From: JAXMBX01 sp046349635
GTDB lineage: Bacteria; Planctomycetota; Planctomycetia; Planctomycetales; Planctomycetaceae
Assembly: GCA_046349635.1 (NCBI GenBank)
Contig: JAXMBX010000074.1
Location: 1-20,029, forward strand
Reading direction: 5' to 3'
Length of the DNA: 20,029 nucleotides
Shown here in pieces: positions 7,414 to 15,891 of the stretch. Both the position numbers and the translations under genes were made by a program. Positions within the stretch are counted from its first letter, which is position 1. Each line of letters starts with the position of its first letter. The notes beneath the pieces were generated by a model. The model saw only the letters and a list, made by a program, of their open reading frames with translations, was not told where the DNA came from and did no database searches.

Positions 7414-7443
7414 ATTTTCCGGGGCGGCAGCGCGGATTGTCAA
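7414..7443 (-). promoter_or_regulatory. Promoter of the cytochrome-c'-like gene
   Basis: On the minus strand a perfect TTGACA -35 (7438-7443) is followed after 18 bp by GAAAAT (7414-7419), four of six consensus bases. It is about 90 nt before the GTG start. The weak -10 box and long spacer suggest modest or activated expression. Confidence 0.45.
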
Positions 7444-7472
7444 CCGTATGAAAGAGGACAGATTCCGTCGAA

Positions 7473-8783
7473 TTATTCCGCCTGATGAAGTCCGATTCCC
7501 GAGTAGTAGAAACCGAGTTTGCGGACTGCGGCAGGTTCGTAGAGATTCCGGCCGTCGAATATCACGGGCTGACGGAGGCGTTGCTTCATCGTCTCGAAGT
7601 TTGGATTTCGGAATTCACTCCACTCGGTGACGATGGCAAGGGCTTCGGCCCCTTCGAGGGCATCGTACTGGCGGGGAAAGTAGCTGATCCGGTCGCCGAA
7701 GATTTCCTTGACGTTTTCCATTGCGACGGGATCGTGGACCTGCAGTTTGGCTCCCTGCTGGAGTAACTGTTCGATGAGAATCAGGGAGGGGGCTTCGCGG
7801 ATATCGTCGGTGCGGGGCTTGAAGGCGAGACCCCAGAGGGCAATCGTCTTGCCGGAAAGCTGATTGTGGAAATGGCGCATCAACTTTTCGAATAGAACGT
7901 GCTTCTGGGCATTATTGACGTCATCGACGGAGTGGAGGATGCGGGGATTGAGCTGTAACTGCTCGGAAATCGCGATCATGGCGCGGATATCCTTGGGGAA
8001 ACAGGAGCCTCCGTAGCCAACGCCGGGAAAGAGGAAGGAAAAGCCGATGCGCTGATCGTGTCCGATCCCCCGGCGGACGTCGTTGATATCCGCGCCGAGG
8101 CGTTCGCAGAGATTGGCCATCTCGTTAATAAAGCTGATCTTGGTGGCGAGGAGGCAGTTGGCGACGTATTTCGTCATCTCCGCGCTTTCCAGGCCCATCA
8201 CGAGGAACGGGTGGTCGGTGCGGAGGAAGGGCTTGTAGAGTTCTTCCATCGTGACTGCGACTTCGGGGCGGGTAACGCCGATGACAACCCGGTCAGGACG
8301 GGTGAAGTCATCAATCGCGTAGCCTTCCTTGAGGAATTCGGGATTGGAGCAGACGTCGACTTCGCGACCCGTGAGTTCGCGGAAACGGCGGGCGGCCTCG
8401 CGATTCGTGCCAATGGGGACGGTACTCTTGATGACGACAATCGTCCCAACGGTCAGGTGCGGGGCCAGAGACTCGACCACTTTCCAGAGCCCACGCAGAT
8501 CGGCGGCGCCATCGTCTCCCTGTGGGGTGCCGACGGCGATAAAGACGCATTGCACTTCCGGGACGGCTTCCGAAAGTTGAGTCGTGAACTGCAGTCTCCC
8601 GGCATTTACGTTGCGGAGGACCATTTCGCTCAGTCCGGGCTCGAAGATCGGGATATCCCCCTTGCGGAGCCGTTCGATCTTCGAAACGTCGATATCGACG
8701 CAGGTGACTTCGTTACCGCTGTCCGCAAGGCAGGTCCCCGTCACGAGCCCCACGTACCCCGTCCCGATCATCGCGATTTTCAC
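7473..8783 (-). CDS. ugd: UDP-glucose 6-dehydrogenase
   Basis: The 436-residue length and motifs match the family. The N-terminal NAD-binding GTGYVG (7-12) is followed by D30 in CVDID. Catalytic segments are FIAVGTPQGDDG (81-92), KSTVPIGT (119-126), NPEFLKEG (147-154) and the thiolate site GGSCFPKD (258-265, C261). The C-terminal UDP-binding domain has LAFKPRTDDIREAPS. The enzyme oxidises UDP-glucose to UDP-glucuronate with two NAD+, feeding exopolysaccharide synthesis in the cytoplasm. The start is GTG at 8783, seven bases after AAGGA. It follows rfbB by 60 bp on the same strand, so co-transcription is likely. No glycosyltransferase gene is in the window. Confidence 0.96.
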   Translation of the reverse strand: MKIAMIGTGYVGLVTGTCLADSGNEVTCVDIDVSKIERLRKGDIPIFEPGLSEMVLRNVNAGRLQFTTQLSEAVPEVQCVFIAVGTPQGDDGAADLRGLWKVVESLAPHLTVGTIVVIKSTVPIGTNREAARRFRELTGREVDVCSNPEFLKEGYAIDDFTRPDRVVIGVTRPEVAVTMEELYKPFLRTDHPFLVMGLESAEMTKYVANCLLATKISFINEMANLCERLGADINDVRRGIGHDQRIGFSFLFPGVGYGGSCFPKDIRAMIAISEQLQLNPRILHSVDDVNNAQKHVLFEKLMRHFHNQLSGKTIALWGLAFKPRTDDIREAPSLILIEQLLQQGAKLQVHDPVAMENVKEIFGDRISYFPRQYDALEGAEALAIVTEWSEFRNPNFETMKQRLRQPVIFDGRNLYEPAAVRKLGFYYSGIGLHQAE

Positions 8784-8843
8784 TGTCCGATCCTTTCCAA
8801 CGCCGGCTCTGGGGAGGGAGTCCCGCCAGCCGGTCCACGAAAT

Positions 8844-9869
8844 TCACCCGGAGGTTAACCGTTGTCCGTATTGTTGTGCGTAGTAGTTTCGATATTCGCC
8901 GCTCTTGATGTGCGCGACCCAGCCTGGGTGGCTTTTATACCAGGCAATGGTGTCCCCAAGTCCTGTTTCGAATGGAACGACAGGTTGCCAGCCGAGTTCG
9001 CGCTGGGCCTTGCTACTGTCGATGGCATAGCGCAGGTCGTGGCCGGGGCGATCCTGAACATAGCGAATCAGTGATTCCGGTTTGCCAAGCAGGTTGAGAA
9101 GCAAATGCGTAATCTCAAGATTGGTTTTTTCGGTGTTGCCGCCGAAGTTGTAGACTTCTCCCGGCTTGCCCCGGCGTAGCGCGACGGAAATGCCGGCGCA
9201 GTGATCGTCCACGTGAATCCAGTCCCGCACGTTCTTTCCGGTGCCATAGACAGGCAGGGACTGATCGGCGAGGGCATTGCTGATAAAGAGGGGGATCAGT
9301 TTCTCCGGAAACTGGTAGGGACCGTAGTTGTTGGAGCAGCGGGTGATGATGCCGGGGAAGCCGAAAGAATGGCAGTAGCTGCGGACCAGCATGTCCGCGG
9401 CGGCCTTGGAGGCGGAGTAGGGGCTGTTGGGAGCGAGGGGGGTCTCCTCGGTGAAGAGACCAGTCGGGCCGAGGCTGCCGTAGACCTCATCGGTGGAGAC
9501 TTGCAAATAGCGAGGGACTTTCGCGGTACGGGCTGCGTCGAGGAGGGTCTGGGTCCCCACGATATTGGTCTGAATGAAAGGGCCGCTGTCGAGAATGCTG
9601 CGGTCGACGTGGCTTTCGGCGGCGAAGTTGACCACCGCGTCGAAAGAGTGTTTCGCAAGCAGGGAATCGATCAGTGCGCGATCGCAGATGTCACCCTGCA
9701 CGAATTCGTAGCGCGGGTCGGACGCGACGTCGGCCAGATTTTCGAGGTTCCCGGCGTAGGTGAGCTTGTCGAGATTGAGGATCGACAAGTCCGGATTCCG
9801 GGCGAGTTCGCGGCGAATAAAGGCGGACCCGATAAATCCGCACCCGCCGGTCACAAGTATCCGCTGCAT
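8844..9869 (-). CDS. rfbB: dTDP-glucose 4,6-dehydratase
   Basis: I start at ATG 9869 (MQRILVTGGCGFIGS, 341 residues). ATG at 9875 would add two residues, and neither has a strong ribosome binding site. The open frame extends further upstream into gyrA, but that part is not family-like. It is an extended short-chain dehydrogenase with GGCGFIG (8-14), the catalytic triad residues T126, D127 and E128 in STDEVYG, and YSASK (151-155) with Y151 and K155. RCSNNYGPYQFPEKLIPLFI and RDWIHVDDHC are RfbB hallmarks. It converts dTDP-glucose to dTDP-4-keto-6-deoxyglucose, the precursor of rhamnose and other deoxysugars. The partners RfbA, RfbC and RfbD are not in the window. It lies between gyrA (55-bp gap) and ugd (60-bp gap). 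Confidence 0.95.
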   Translation of the reverse strand: MQRILVTGGCGFIGSAFIRRELARNPDLSILNLDKLTYAGNLENLADVASDPRYEFVQGDICDRALIDSLLAKHSFDAVVNFAAESHVDRSILDSGPFIQTNIVGTQTLLDAARTAKVPRYLQVSTDEVYGSLGPTGLFTEETPLAPNSPYSASKAAADMLVRSYCHSFGFPGIITRCSNNYGPYQFPEKLIPLFISNALADQSLPVYGTGKNVRDWIHVDDHCAGISVALRRGKPGEVYNFGGNTEKTNLEITHLLLNLLGKPESLIRYVQDRPGHDLRYAIDSSKAQRELGWQPVVPFETGLGDTIAWYKSHPGWVAHIKSGEYRNYYAQQYGQRLTSG

Positions 9870-9924
9870 GGTCATCTTTCTGGGGACGGCTGAAAACTGC
9901 CGGGAGGCCAGTTTGCGAGGCCGC

Positions 9925-12693
9925 TTACTCCTCGTCCCCCGTCTCGGCGGATTCAGTCGTGGAAGCGTCGGGAGCGGGAAGAGCAGGAGGTGTCGCAGCA
10001 GAGGTCGATTCGACCTCCTCCTTGGGGACACGGGCCATCGAAACGAGGGTGTCTCCCTCATCCAGGCGGATGATGGTGACCCCCTGCGTATTACGACCGA
10101 TCTGGCTGATATCGCGAACGCGAATCCGCTGAATTTTGCCGTTGGCAGTGACCATCAGGACTTCGTCGTCCTCGGCTACGGGGATGATATCGACAACCTG
10201 GCCATTGCGCGGGGTGCAGCGCATGTTGCGCAGTCCCTTGCCGCCGCGACGTTGACGGCGGTATGACATGCTGCTCTTCACGTCCCCTTCATCGTCTTCG
10301 GACTCCGTGGCGTCCTCGGGCAAATCCTCAGGTTCCTCGGATTCGACTTCAGCCGAGTCATCCACCGGCGGGGGAGCGCCATTTTCCTCGACGGCAGGAA
10401 CCTCGCCGAGCGGGTCACTGGGGCCAAAGGGAGTGCGCTTGCCGTAGCCGTTTTCGCAGACGGAGAGGAGGTCCATTTCACCATCGGCGACGACCATGCC
10501 GACGACATGGTCTTCCTTGCCGAGCTTGATCCCTTTCACGCCGCGTGTATTGCGGCCCATGCTGCGGGCATCGGCCTGGGAGAAACGAATCGCCATTCCC
10601 TTGGCGGTGGCGAGGAGGACGTCATCCCCCGGTGAAGCAATGACGACGTCGATGAGTTCGTCTCCCTCTTCGAGCTTGATGGCGATGATGCCCCCCTTCT
10701 GGGGGCGGCTGTAGGCGGACAACGGGGTCTTTTTGACGATGCCGTTGCGCGTCGCCATGAGCAACTGACGGGTGGCGTCGAACTCCCGGACGGCGAGGCA
10801 GTTGAAGATCTTTTCCCCTTCCTGCAACTGGACGAGATTGACCAGCGCACGCCCCTTGCTGGTGCGGGAGAGGAGCGGAAGGTCGTAGACCTTCTGCCAG
10901 AAGACCTTGCCCCGATCGGTGAAGAAGAGGAGGTAGTCATGCGTGCTAGCAACAAACAGATGCTCAATGGGATCTTCTTCGTCCGCCTTGGCCCCCATGA
11001 TTCCCTTGCCGCCGCGGTTCTGGGCGGCGTAGCTGTCGAGGGCGATCCGCTTGATATAGCCCCGGTGGGAGAGAGTGACAACCATCGTCTCCTCGGTGAT
11101 GAGATCGGCCCGGTCGAAATCACCGAGTTCCTCTTCGTCGATGGTGGTGCGGCGCTTATCGTTGAAGGTCGTGCGGAGCTCTTCCATTTCCTGGCGGATG
11201 ACGGCGAGGATGTGGGCTTCATCGGAGAGGAGATGGAGATAGCCGGTGATATCTTCGAGGAGCTTGCTGAATTCCCCGGTCAGTTTTTCCCGTTCCAGGC
11301 CGGCCAGGGAGCCTAACTGCATGGAGACAATGGCTTCGGACTGGTTGGCGGACAGCGTGTAGTCCTGCTTGACGCCGTTTTCTTCCTGGAAGCTCTTATA
11401 GCCGTTTTCTCCTAGAGCACGGGCGATGAGTTCGCCGGGAACGGAGATGGTCTGCAGGCGTTCGCGGGCCTCACTGCGACTGGGAGAGTTGCGGATCGTC
11501 TGGATGACTTCATCGATATTCAACTGGGCGATGAGAAGCCCTTCAACGGTGTGCTTCCGCTTACGGGCTTCACTGAGGAGGTATTCCGTCCGGCGGCGGA
11601 TGACCGCGACGCGGTGCCGCAGGAATTCCTGCAGGAGCTGTTTGATGTTCATCAACTCGGGGCGATTGCCCACGAGTGCGAGCAGGATGACAGAAACGGT
11701 GGCCTGCAGCGGTGAATACTGGAACAACTGGGCGAGGACGACTTCCTTATCCGCTTCACGCTTAAGAACGATGTGCAGATTGACTTGCCACTGAGGAGTC
11801 GTCCGGTCGGTCAGATCGACGACACGGGAAATCCCTTTGATGCGGTCCTCGCGGACAAGCAGTTCGAGTTTTTCCCGAATGCGGTCGCGGGTTTCCATGT
11901 ACGGGATTTCGGTAACGACGATGACGTCGGAGTTCTTTTCCGTCTCAAAGTGGGTGCGGGCGCGGAGCGTAAGGGTGGAGCGCCCTGTCATATACCCTTG
12001 GCGAATCCCCATTCGTCCGCAGATGATCCCCCCGGTGGGGAAGTCCGGGGCTTCCATGACTTCAAGAATGTCATCGATGGAGCATTCCGGGTCGTCGATC
12101 AGGGTGATGACGGCGGAGCAGCATTCGGCGAGGTTGTGCGGGGGGACACTAGTTGCCATCCCGACGGCGATACCGGTGGAACCGTTGATGAGGAGATTGG
12201 GAACCTTACAAGGGAGAACAACCGGTTCTGTTCTTTTCTGATCGTAGGTCGCAACATAATCGACCGTTTCCAGTTTGAGGTCCTGGAGCATCTCAGACGC
12301 AAATGCGGAGAGGCGGGCCTCGGTATAACGCATGGCCGCCGGAGGGAGGCCCGCGAGTGATCCGAAGTTCCCCTGCTTGTCGATCAGGACCTCGCGCATG
12401 ACCCAGTTCTGGGCCAGGCGGACGAGGGTCGGATAGATGGCGCCGTCGCCGTGAGGGTGGTAGTTACCGCTGGTGTCGCCGGAAATCTTGGCACATTTGA
12501 CGCGGGCGCTGTTAGGACCGAGGTTCAGGTCGTTCATCGCGACCAGGATGCGGCGCTGGGAGGGCTTGAGGCCGTCCCGGGCATCCGGGAGAGCACGGCT
12601 GATGATCACGCTCATCGCATACGTGAGGTAGCTGTTGCGCATCTCATCCTGGATATCCATCTGCCGGATATTTCCGGAGCTACCGTTTGACAA
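9925..12693 (-). CDS. gyrA: DNA gyrase subunit A
   Basis: I start at TTG 12693, six bases after GAAAGGG (922 residues). GTG at 12708 would add five residues but lacks a ribosome binding site. The breakage-reunion domain runs to about residue 515, with MSVIISRALPDARDGLKPSQ and catalytic Y123 in AAMRYTEARL. It makes the double-strand break for negative supercoiling with GyrB, which is not in the window. The beta-pinwheel C-terminal domain occupies about 530-890. Unusual features: the E. coli Ser83 and Asp87 positions are Gly84 and Pro88; the blade-1 GyrA box is QNRGGKG (558-564), while a perfect QRRGGKG lies at 814-820; and an acidic, Pro-rich insert of about 50 residues (757-807) sits between YGKRTPF and that second box. 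A second acidic tail ends the protein. rfbB follows at 55 bp. Confidence 0.97.
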   Translation of the reverse strand: MSNGSSGNIRQMDIQDEMRNSYLTYAMSVIISRALPDARDGLKPSQRRILVAMNDLNLGPNSARVKCAKISGDTSGNYHPHGDGAIYPTLVRLAQNWVMREVLIDKQGNFGSLAGLPPAAMRYTEARLSAFASEMLQDLKLETVDYVATYDQKRTEPVVLPCKVPNLLINGSTGIAVGMATSVPPHNLAECCSAVITLIDDPECSIDDILEVMEAPDFPTGGIICGRMGIRQGYMTGRSTLTLRARTHFETEKNSDVIVVTEIPYMETRDRIREKLELLVREDRIKGISRVVDLTDRTTPQWQVNLHIVLKREADKEVVLAQLFQYSPLQATVSVILLALVGNRPELMNIKQLLQEFLRHRVAVIRRRTEYLLSEARKRKHTVEGLLIAQLNIDEVIQTIRNSPSRSEARERLQTISVPGELIARALGENGYKSFQEENGVKQDYTLSANQSEAIVSMQLGSLAGLEREKLTGEFSKLLEDITGYLHLLSDEAHILAVIRQEMEELRTTFNDKRRTTIDEEELGDFDRADLITEETMVVTLSHRGYIKRIALDSYAAQNRGGKGIMGAKADEEDPIEHLFVASTHDYLLFFTDRGKVFWQKVYDLPLLSRTSKGRALVNLVQLQEGEKIFNCLAVREFDATRQLLMATRNGIVKKTPLSAYSRPQKGGIIAIKLEEGDELIDVVIASPGDDVLLATAKGMAIRFSQADARSMGRNTRGVKGIKLGKEDHVVGMVVADGEMDLLSVCENGYGKRTPFGPSDPLGEVPAVEENGAPPPVDDSAEVESEEPEDLPEDATESEDDEGDVKSSMSYRRQRRGGKGLRNMRCTPRNGQVVDIIPVAEDDEVLMVTANGKIQRIRVRDISQIGRNTQGVTIIRLDEGDTLVSMARVPKEEVESTSAATPPALPAPDASTTESAETGDEE

Positions 12694-13165
12694 TGCGAAC
12701 CCTTTCACTGGAATGTGTCAGCGACAGCCGAACGAGATTACGACCACGGACATCAGAGAGGTGGTCGACGGGGCGTGTCGCGCGAGGTACTTTGTTCCGT
12801 CGTCAGTACTATTTTGGAGTTTCTGAAAGCATCCCCAGAAGCGTTGAGAAAAGGTTGAGCAGGCAGGTGATCGCCCGGTTCAATATTTCCCCAAGAAAAC
12901 CCTTTTTGGCACTCTGAAAACGGTTGCCATAAAGGCTTTTCTGCCAGAGGGATGCGTTGTGATAAGAATGGTCAGATCAAGTCCCTTTGAGAACGTTTGA
13001 TTCTACCCGATTCTGCTGTCGCAAACAACTTACACCGCAACAGGTTTCGGCTGTTTTTTGAGGCGTTTTTGGGCGTCAATTCCGGCGGGCGAAAAGCCGC
13101 CCTTTGCATATGATGAAATGGTCCGCTGAGACCTCCTGAAAAGTGTCGGAAAGGGCTTGAGAACA
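12694..13165. other. Gene-free 472-bp divergent region between gyrA and the Nudix gene
   Basis: Short open frames exist on both strands but none has a family signature or a convincing ribosome binding site. The region should hold the gyrA and Nudix promoters. TATGAT (13109-13114) is a possible -10 box for the Nudix gene, but no fitting -35 precedes it. I could not identify a convincing gyrA promoter. A GGCGGGC/GCCGCC hairpin lies just before TATGAT. Confidence 0.5.
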
Positions 13166-13570
13166 ATGAAGATTGCTGCCGGGACGCTGCTCTATCGCCG
13201 GACGGAACAGGGGCTGGAAGTGCTGCTGGTGCACGCCTCCGGCGGATACAACCGCCACAAGCCTTGGAGCATTCCGAAAGGGGAGCTGGACGCGGGGGAA
13301 GATACCGAGCAGGCGGCACGACGCGAGACGTGGGAGGAAACGGGAGTGACGGCGGGAGACCTGCAACCGATCGGAACGATCAAATATAAGAAGTCAGGGA
13401 AGCTGATCCACGCATTCGTCGGGATGGCTCCCGATGAAGCGGCACCCCATTGCGCCTCGTGGGAAGTGGACTGCGCGGAGTTTGTGCCGTGGAATCGAGC
13501 GCGGGAAGTGCTGCATCCGGACCAGATGCCGTTTCTGGACCGGCTGCAGGAACTGCTGGGTGATGTCTAA
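13166..13570 (+). CDS. Nudix hydrolase
   Basis: The start is ATG 13166, with GAAAGGG about ten bases upstream; the product has 134 residues. The Nudix box is complete from G39 to V61: GELDAGE (39-45), then REtWEETGV (53-61), matching G-x5-E-x7-REUxEExGU, with E57 and E58 as metal ligands. KPWSIPKG before the box is typical of small Nudix proteins acting on nucleoside diphosphate derivatives or diadenosine polyphosphates. The exact substrate cannot be read from the sequence. No signal peptide is seen, so it is cytoplasmic. It stands alone, divergent from gyrA, and ends at a strong terminator shared with the convergent LEPRxLL-like gene. Confidence 0.92.
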   Translation: MKIAAGTLLYRRTEQGLEVLLVHASGGYNRHKPWSIPKGELDAGEDTEQAARRETWEETGVTAGDLQPIGTIKYKKSGKLIHAFVGMAPDEAAPHCASWEVDCAEFVPWNRAREVLHPDQMPFLDRLQELLGDV

Positions 13571-13581
13571 CACGCTGGTTA

Positions 13582-13640
13582 AATAAAAAAAGCCGTCGGA
13601 GAAAGGGGTGGTCTACTCCCTATCCACCGACGGCTCATTT
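13582..13640. terminator. Bidirectional rho-independent terminator
   Basis: AGCCGTCGG (13591-13599) pairs perfectly with CCGACGGCT (13627-13635) around a long loop with some inner pairing. A-rich sequence on the left gives TTTTTTATTT after the stem on the minus strand, ending the 13657-14124 gene. CATTTT follows on the plus strand, ending the Nudix gene. Confidence 0.88.
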
Positions 13641-13656
13641 TGTCGCGAGCATTTTC

Positions 13657-14124
13657 TCAGACTATGGTCACATCGTTCCAGGAGAGGCGCCAGGGGGTGT
13701 TGCCGTTCTTTTTGAGTTTCAACTGGAAGAAAGCATCAGAAATCCCGTTCTGATTTCCGTGATATTCGGCTGTCAACTTGCGACCTTTGACGGTCCCATT
13801 CATTGCGAAATTATCGAAGTCCGTTCTTCCGTCGAAAGAGAGAAGCACACTGGCTGAGCTGCCCGTCTGGGTGACGGTGGCCGAACCGTGGGCCGACTGA
13901 CCGTCGAGCTGACCGAAGAGTTCATGACTTCCATTGAAGTCGGCTGGTCCCTTCGCGGGAGTGGCCTTGGCGACGGAGACCTCCGCGGCCACCGCGTGAT
14001 GGCGGAAAGCGTGGGCACTCAGAAGAGTCAGGTTTTCCAGAGATTCCGGACGGCAGCCTAGACGGCGACCGGGCACTCGGCGGCGCGGGGTGAACAATCC
14101 AAGGGGGCTGAGGAAATTCAACAT
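13657..14124 (-). CDS. Small secreted protein with LEPRxLL-like planctomycete N-terminal motif
   Basis: The start is ATG 14124, eight bases after AGGAGA; the 155-residue product replaces a longer frame with no family-like upstream part. The N-terminus is basic (FTPRRRVPGRRLGCRPE) and leads into ESLENLTLLSA (27-37). That resembles the ESLEDRTLLSA segment found at the start of many planctomycete extracellular proteins, which usually carry large adhesion or dockerin domains. The remainder, about residues 60-155, is predicted beta-rich with alternating hydrophobic residues (GSATVTQTGSSASVLLSFDG, GTVKGRKLTAEYHG). I do not recognise its family. It is far shorter than typical bearers of this motif. 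It is transcribed toward the Nudix gene, sharing its terminator, and its upstream region shows no clear promoter. Confidence 0.72.
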   Translation of the reverse strand: MLNFLSPLGLFTPRRRVPGRRLGCRPESLENLTLLSAHAFRHHAVAAEVSVAKATPAKGPADFNGSHELFGQLDGQSAHGSATVTQTGSSASVLLSFDGRTDFDNFAMNGTVKGRKLTAEYHGNQNGISDAFFQLKLKKNGNTPWRLSWNDVTIV

Positions 14125-14413
14125 GGGGCAATTCTCCTGAAGCGACCTGAAACGAACTGCTGAGTCAGACGGGAAGAGCAGAAACCTCACTTTATCGGGA
14201 ATGTCGCACAGCGAATCCCGTTCCTGACATGCCGCGGACGGGGTGAAGAGAGGTCTTCTACAACCAGACTCGAGCGTATCACAGGGGAAAGGGGGCTGTT
14301 GAGACCATTTTCGCGGAAAAGCGGCGAAGAAAGAGAGGTTGCTCCGCAAGCGTGCAGGCTGCTTGGCGGCAGCACACTCCAGCGGGAGGGAATTTCAGAC
14401 GACTGAAACCGGC

Positions 14414-15868
14414 TCAAGCCTTCTTGAGGATCTCCTTGACGATCTGCCCCTGATTGTTGGTAAGACGCTGTTCCTGGCCATTGTGAAAATAGATCAGTTT
14501 CTGGGGATCGAGCCCGAACAGGTGCAGGAGAGTCGTCTGGTAGTCGTTAGGGCTGACGGGATTCAGGATTGCCTTGTGGCCGAATTCATCGGTGGCACCG
14601 TGGATGTAGCCCCCCTTGATCCCGCCTCCGGCCAGCCACATGGAGAACCCCTGGCCGTTGTGGTCCCGTCCGCCATCCTTGATGTTGCCTTGAGTCACCG
14701 GGAGCCGTCCGATTTCACCTCCCCAGTGAACGAGAGTGGTGTCGAGCATACCGCGGCGCTTGAGATCCTTGATCAGGGCGGCGACCGGCTTGTCGGTGCG
14801 GTTGCAGACTTTGGGGAGTTCGGAGCGGATGCTGCTGTGGTTGTCCCAGGGTTGCCCCCCCATGAACAGTTGCACGAACCGGACACCGCGCTCCACCATG
14901 CGGCGCGCGATGAGGCAGCGGGTGCCGTATTCCATCGTGTCCGGGTTGTCGATGCCGTACATCGACTGGGTCTCCCGGGTTTCCTGGGAGAGGTCGAGAG
15001 CATCGCGCGCAGCGACTTGCATGCGGGCGGCGAGTTCGTAACTGGAGATGCGCGCTTCCAGATCGGATTCGTGCGGATGTTGCTGCAGATGCTGCTTATT
15101 GATGGCATTGAGCAGTGCGAGGTTCTGCTCCTGCGGAGTCCCCTTGAGCTTGGCGGGGGGATCGATGTTCAGAATGCGGGGTTCGCGGGGGCGAATCACA
15201 GTCCCCTGGAAGATGGCTGGCATAAAGCCGTTCGACCAGTTGCGGACGCCGTCCACGGGAAGCCCGCCGGGATCGGTCAGAACGAGATAGGCAGGGAGAT
15301 CCTGGGATTCGGAACCGAGTCCGTACGTGAGCCATGAACCGAGAGCGGGGCGACCGGGCTGGGCGATGCCGGTGTTCATGAACCAGATGGAGGGTTCGTG
15401 ACCGTTGATGTCGGTGTGCATCGAACGGATGAGAGTGATGTCGTCGACGACTTCCGCAAGATTCGGGAGGAGTTCCGAGAGGTCCATTCCGCACTGTCCG
15501 TGCTTCTTGAACTTGTACGGGGTCCCCATGATCTTCTTGGTGGCCTGGTTGATGAAGCTGTAGACGACTTCGCCGGGGAAATCCTTGCCGTCCTGCTTGG
15601 TGAGTTCCGGCTTGGGATCACAGAGATCCATCTGGCTGGGACCGCCGTGCATGAAGAGGGAAATCATCGCCTTGGCCTGCGGCGGTTTGGACGTGGGCTT
15701 GGGCTTCAGGTCGACAGGTGGGTTGCCGCGAGGAATGTGCGGGGCTGCATTGAGACGCCCTTCGCTCTGCAGCAGAGAAGCGAGTGCAACGCTTCCGATT
15801 CCCAGCGCCTGATGTGCGAGGAAATCACGCCGCGAACAGAGACCACTCAAAGGATGCCGATTCGTCAT
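14414..15868 (-). CDS. DUF1501 domain-containing Tat-exported protein
   Basis: The 484-residue protein begins with a twin-arginine signal: CSRRDFLAHQALGIGSVALASLL, with R13-R14. MISLFMHGGPSQMDLCDPKPEL (68-89) opens the DUF1501 domain, which is distantly related to the alkaline phosphatase/sulfatase fold. Further hallmarks are IRSMHTDINGHEPS, GSWLTYGLGSE, MVERGVRFVQLFMGGQPWDNH, VHWGGEIGRLP and the C-terminal GRDHNGQGFSMWLAGGGIKGG with DYQTTLLHLFGLDP. No enzymatic activity has been established for the family, to my knowledge. It lies 23 bp downstream of the PSCyt1 gene on the same strand, the standard planctomycete pairing, so the two products probably act together at the cell envelope. AGAGG lies about eleven bases before the ATG. 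Confidence 0.95.
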   Translation of the reverse strand: MTNRHPLSGLCSRRDFLAHQALGIGSVALASLLQSEGRLNAAPHIPRGNPPVDLKPKPTSKPPQAKAMISLFMHGGPSQMDLCDPKPELTKQDGKDFPGEVVYSFINQATKKIMGTPYKFKKHGQCGMDLSELLPNLAEVVDDITLIRSMHTDINGHEPSIWFMNTGIAQPGRPALGSWLTYGLGSESQDLPAYLVLTDPGGLPVDGVRNWSNGFMPAIFQGTVIRPREPRILNIDPPAKLKGTPQEQNLALLNAINKQHLQQHPHESDLEARISSYELAARMQVAARDALDLSQETRETQSMYGIDNPDTMEYGTRCLIARRMVERGVRFVQLFMGGQPWDNHSSIRSELPKVCNRTDKPVAALIKDLKRRGMLDTTLVHWGGEIGRLPVTQGNIKDGGRDHNGQGFSMWLAGGGIKGGYIHGATDEFGHKAILNPVSPNDYQTTLLHLFGLDPQKLIYFHNGQEQRLTNNQGQIVKEILKKA

Positions 15869-15891
15869 GTCTTACGTGACCTCTGAGAGGG

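Noticed and set aside
9870..10061. Upstream extension of the rfbB frame
   Set aside because: It overlaps the 3' end of gyrA, is Arg/Pro rich and non-conserved in appearance. The dinucleotide-binding motif begins right after ATG 9869.
13039..13059. AACAG/CTGTT hairpin followed by a T run, possibly the end of a small RNA
   Set aside because: The stem is only five bp and AT-containing, and no matching promoter was found upstream.
12972..13319. A 115-codon minus-strand frame between gyrA and the Nudix gene
   Set aside because: It overlaps the Nudix coding region, has no ribosome binding site or known motif, and its product is low complexity.
14393..14408. TTTCAG-ACGA-CTGAAA hairpin just after the DUF1501 stop, as a terminator
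   Set aside because: A six-bp AT-rich stem without a T run is too weak to call as a rho-independent terminator.
14339..15337. A 332-codon open frame on the plus strand opposite the DUF1501 gene
   Set aside because: Antisense shadow of a well-supported gene. Its composition follows the complementary strand.
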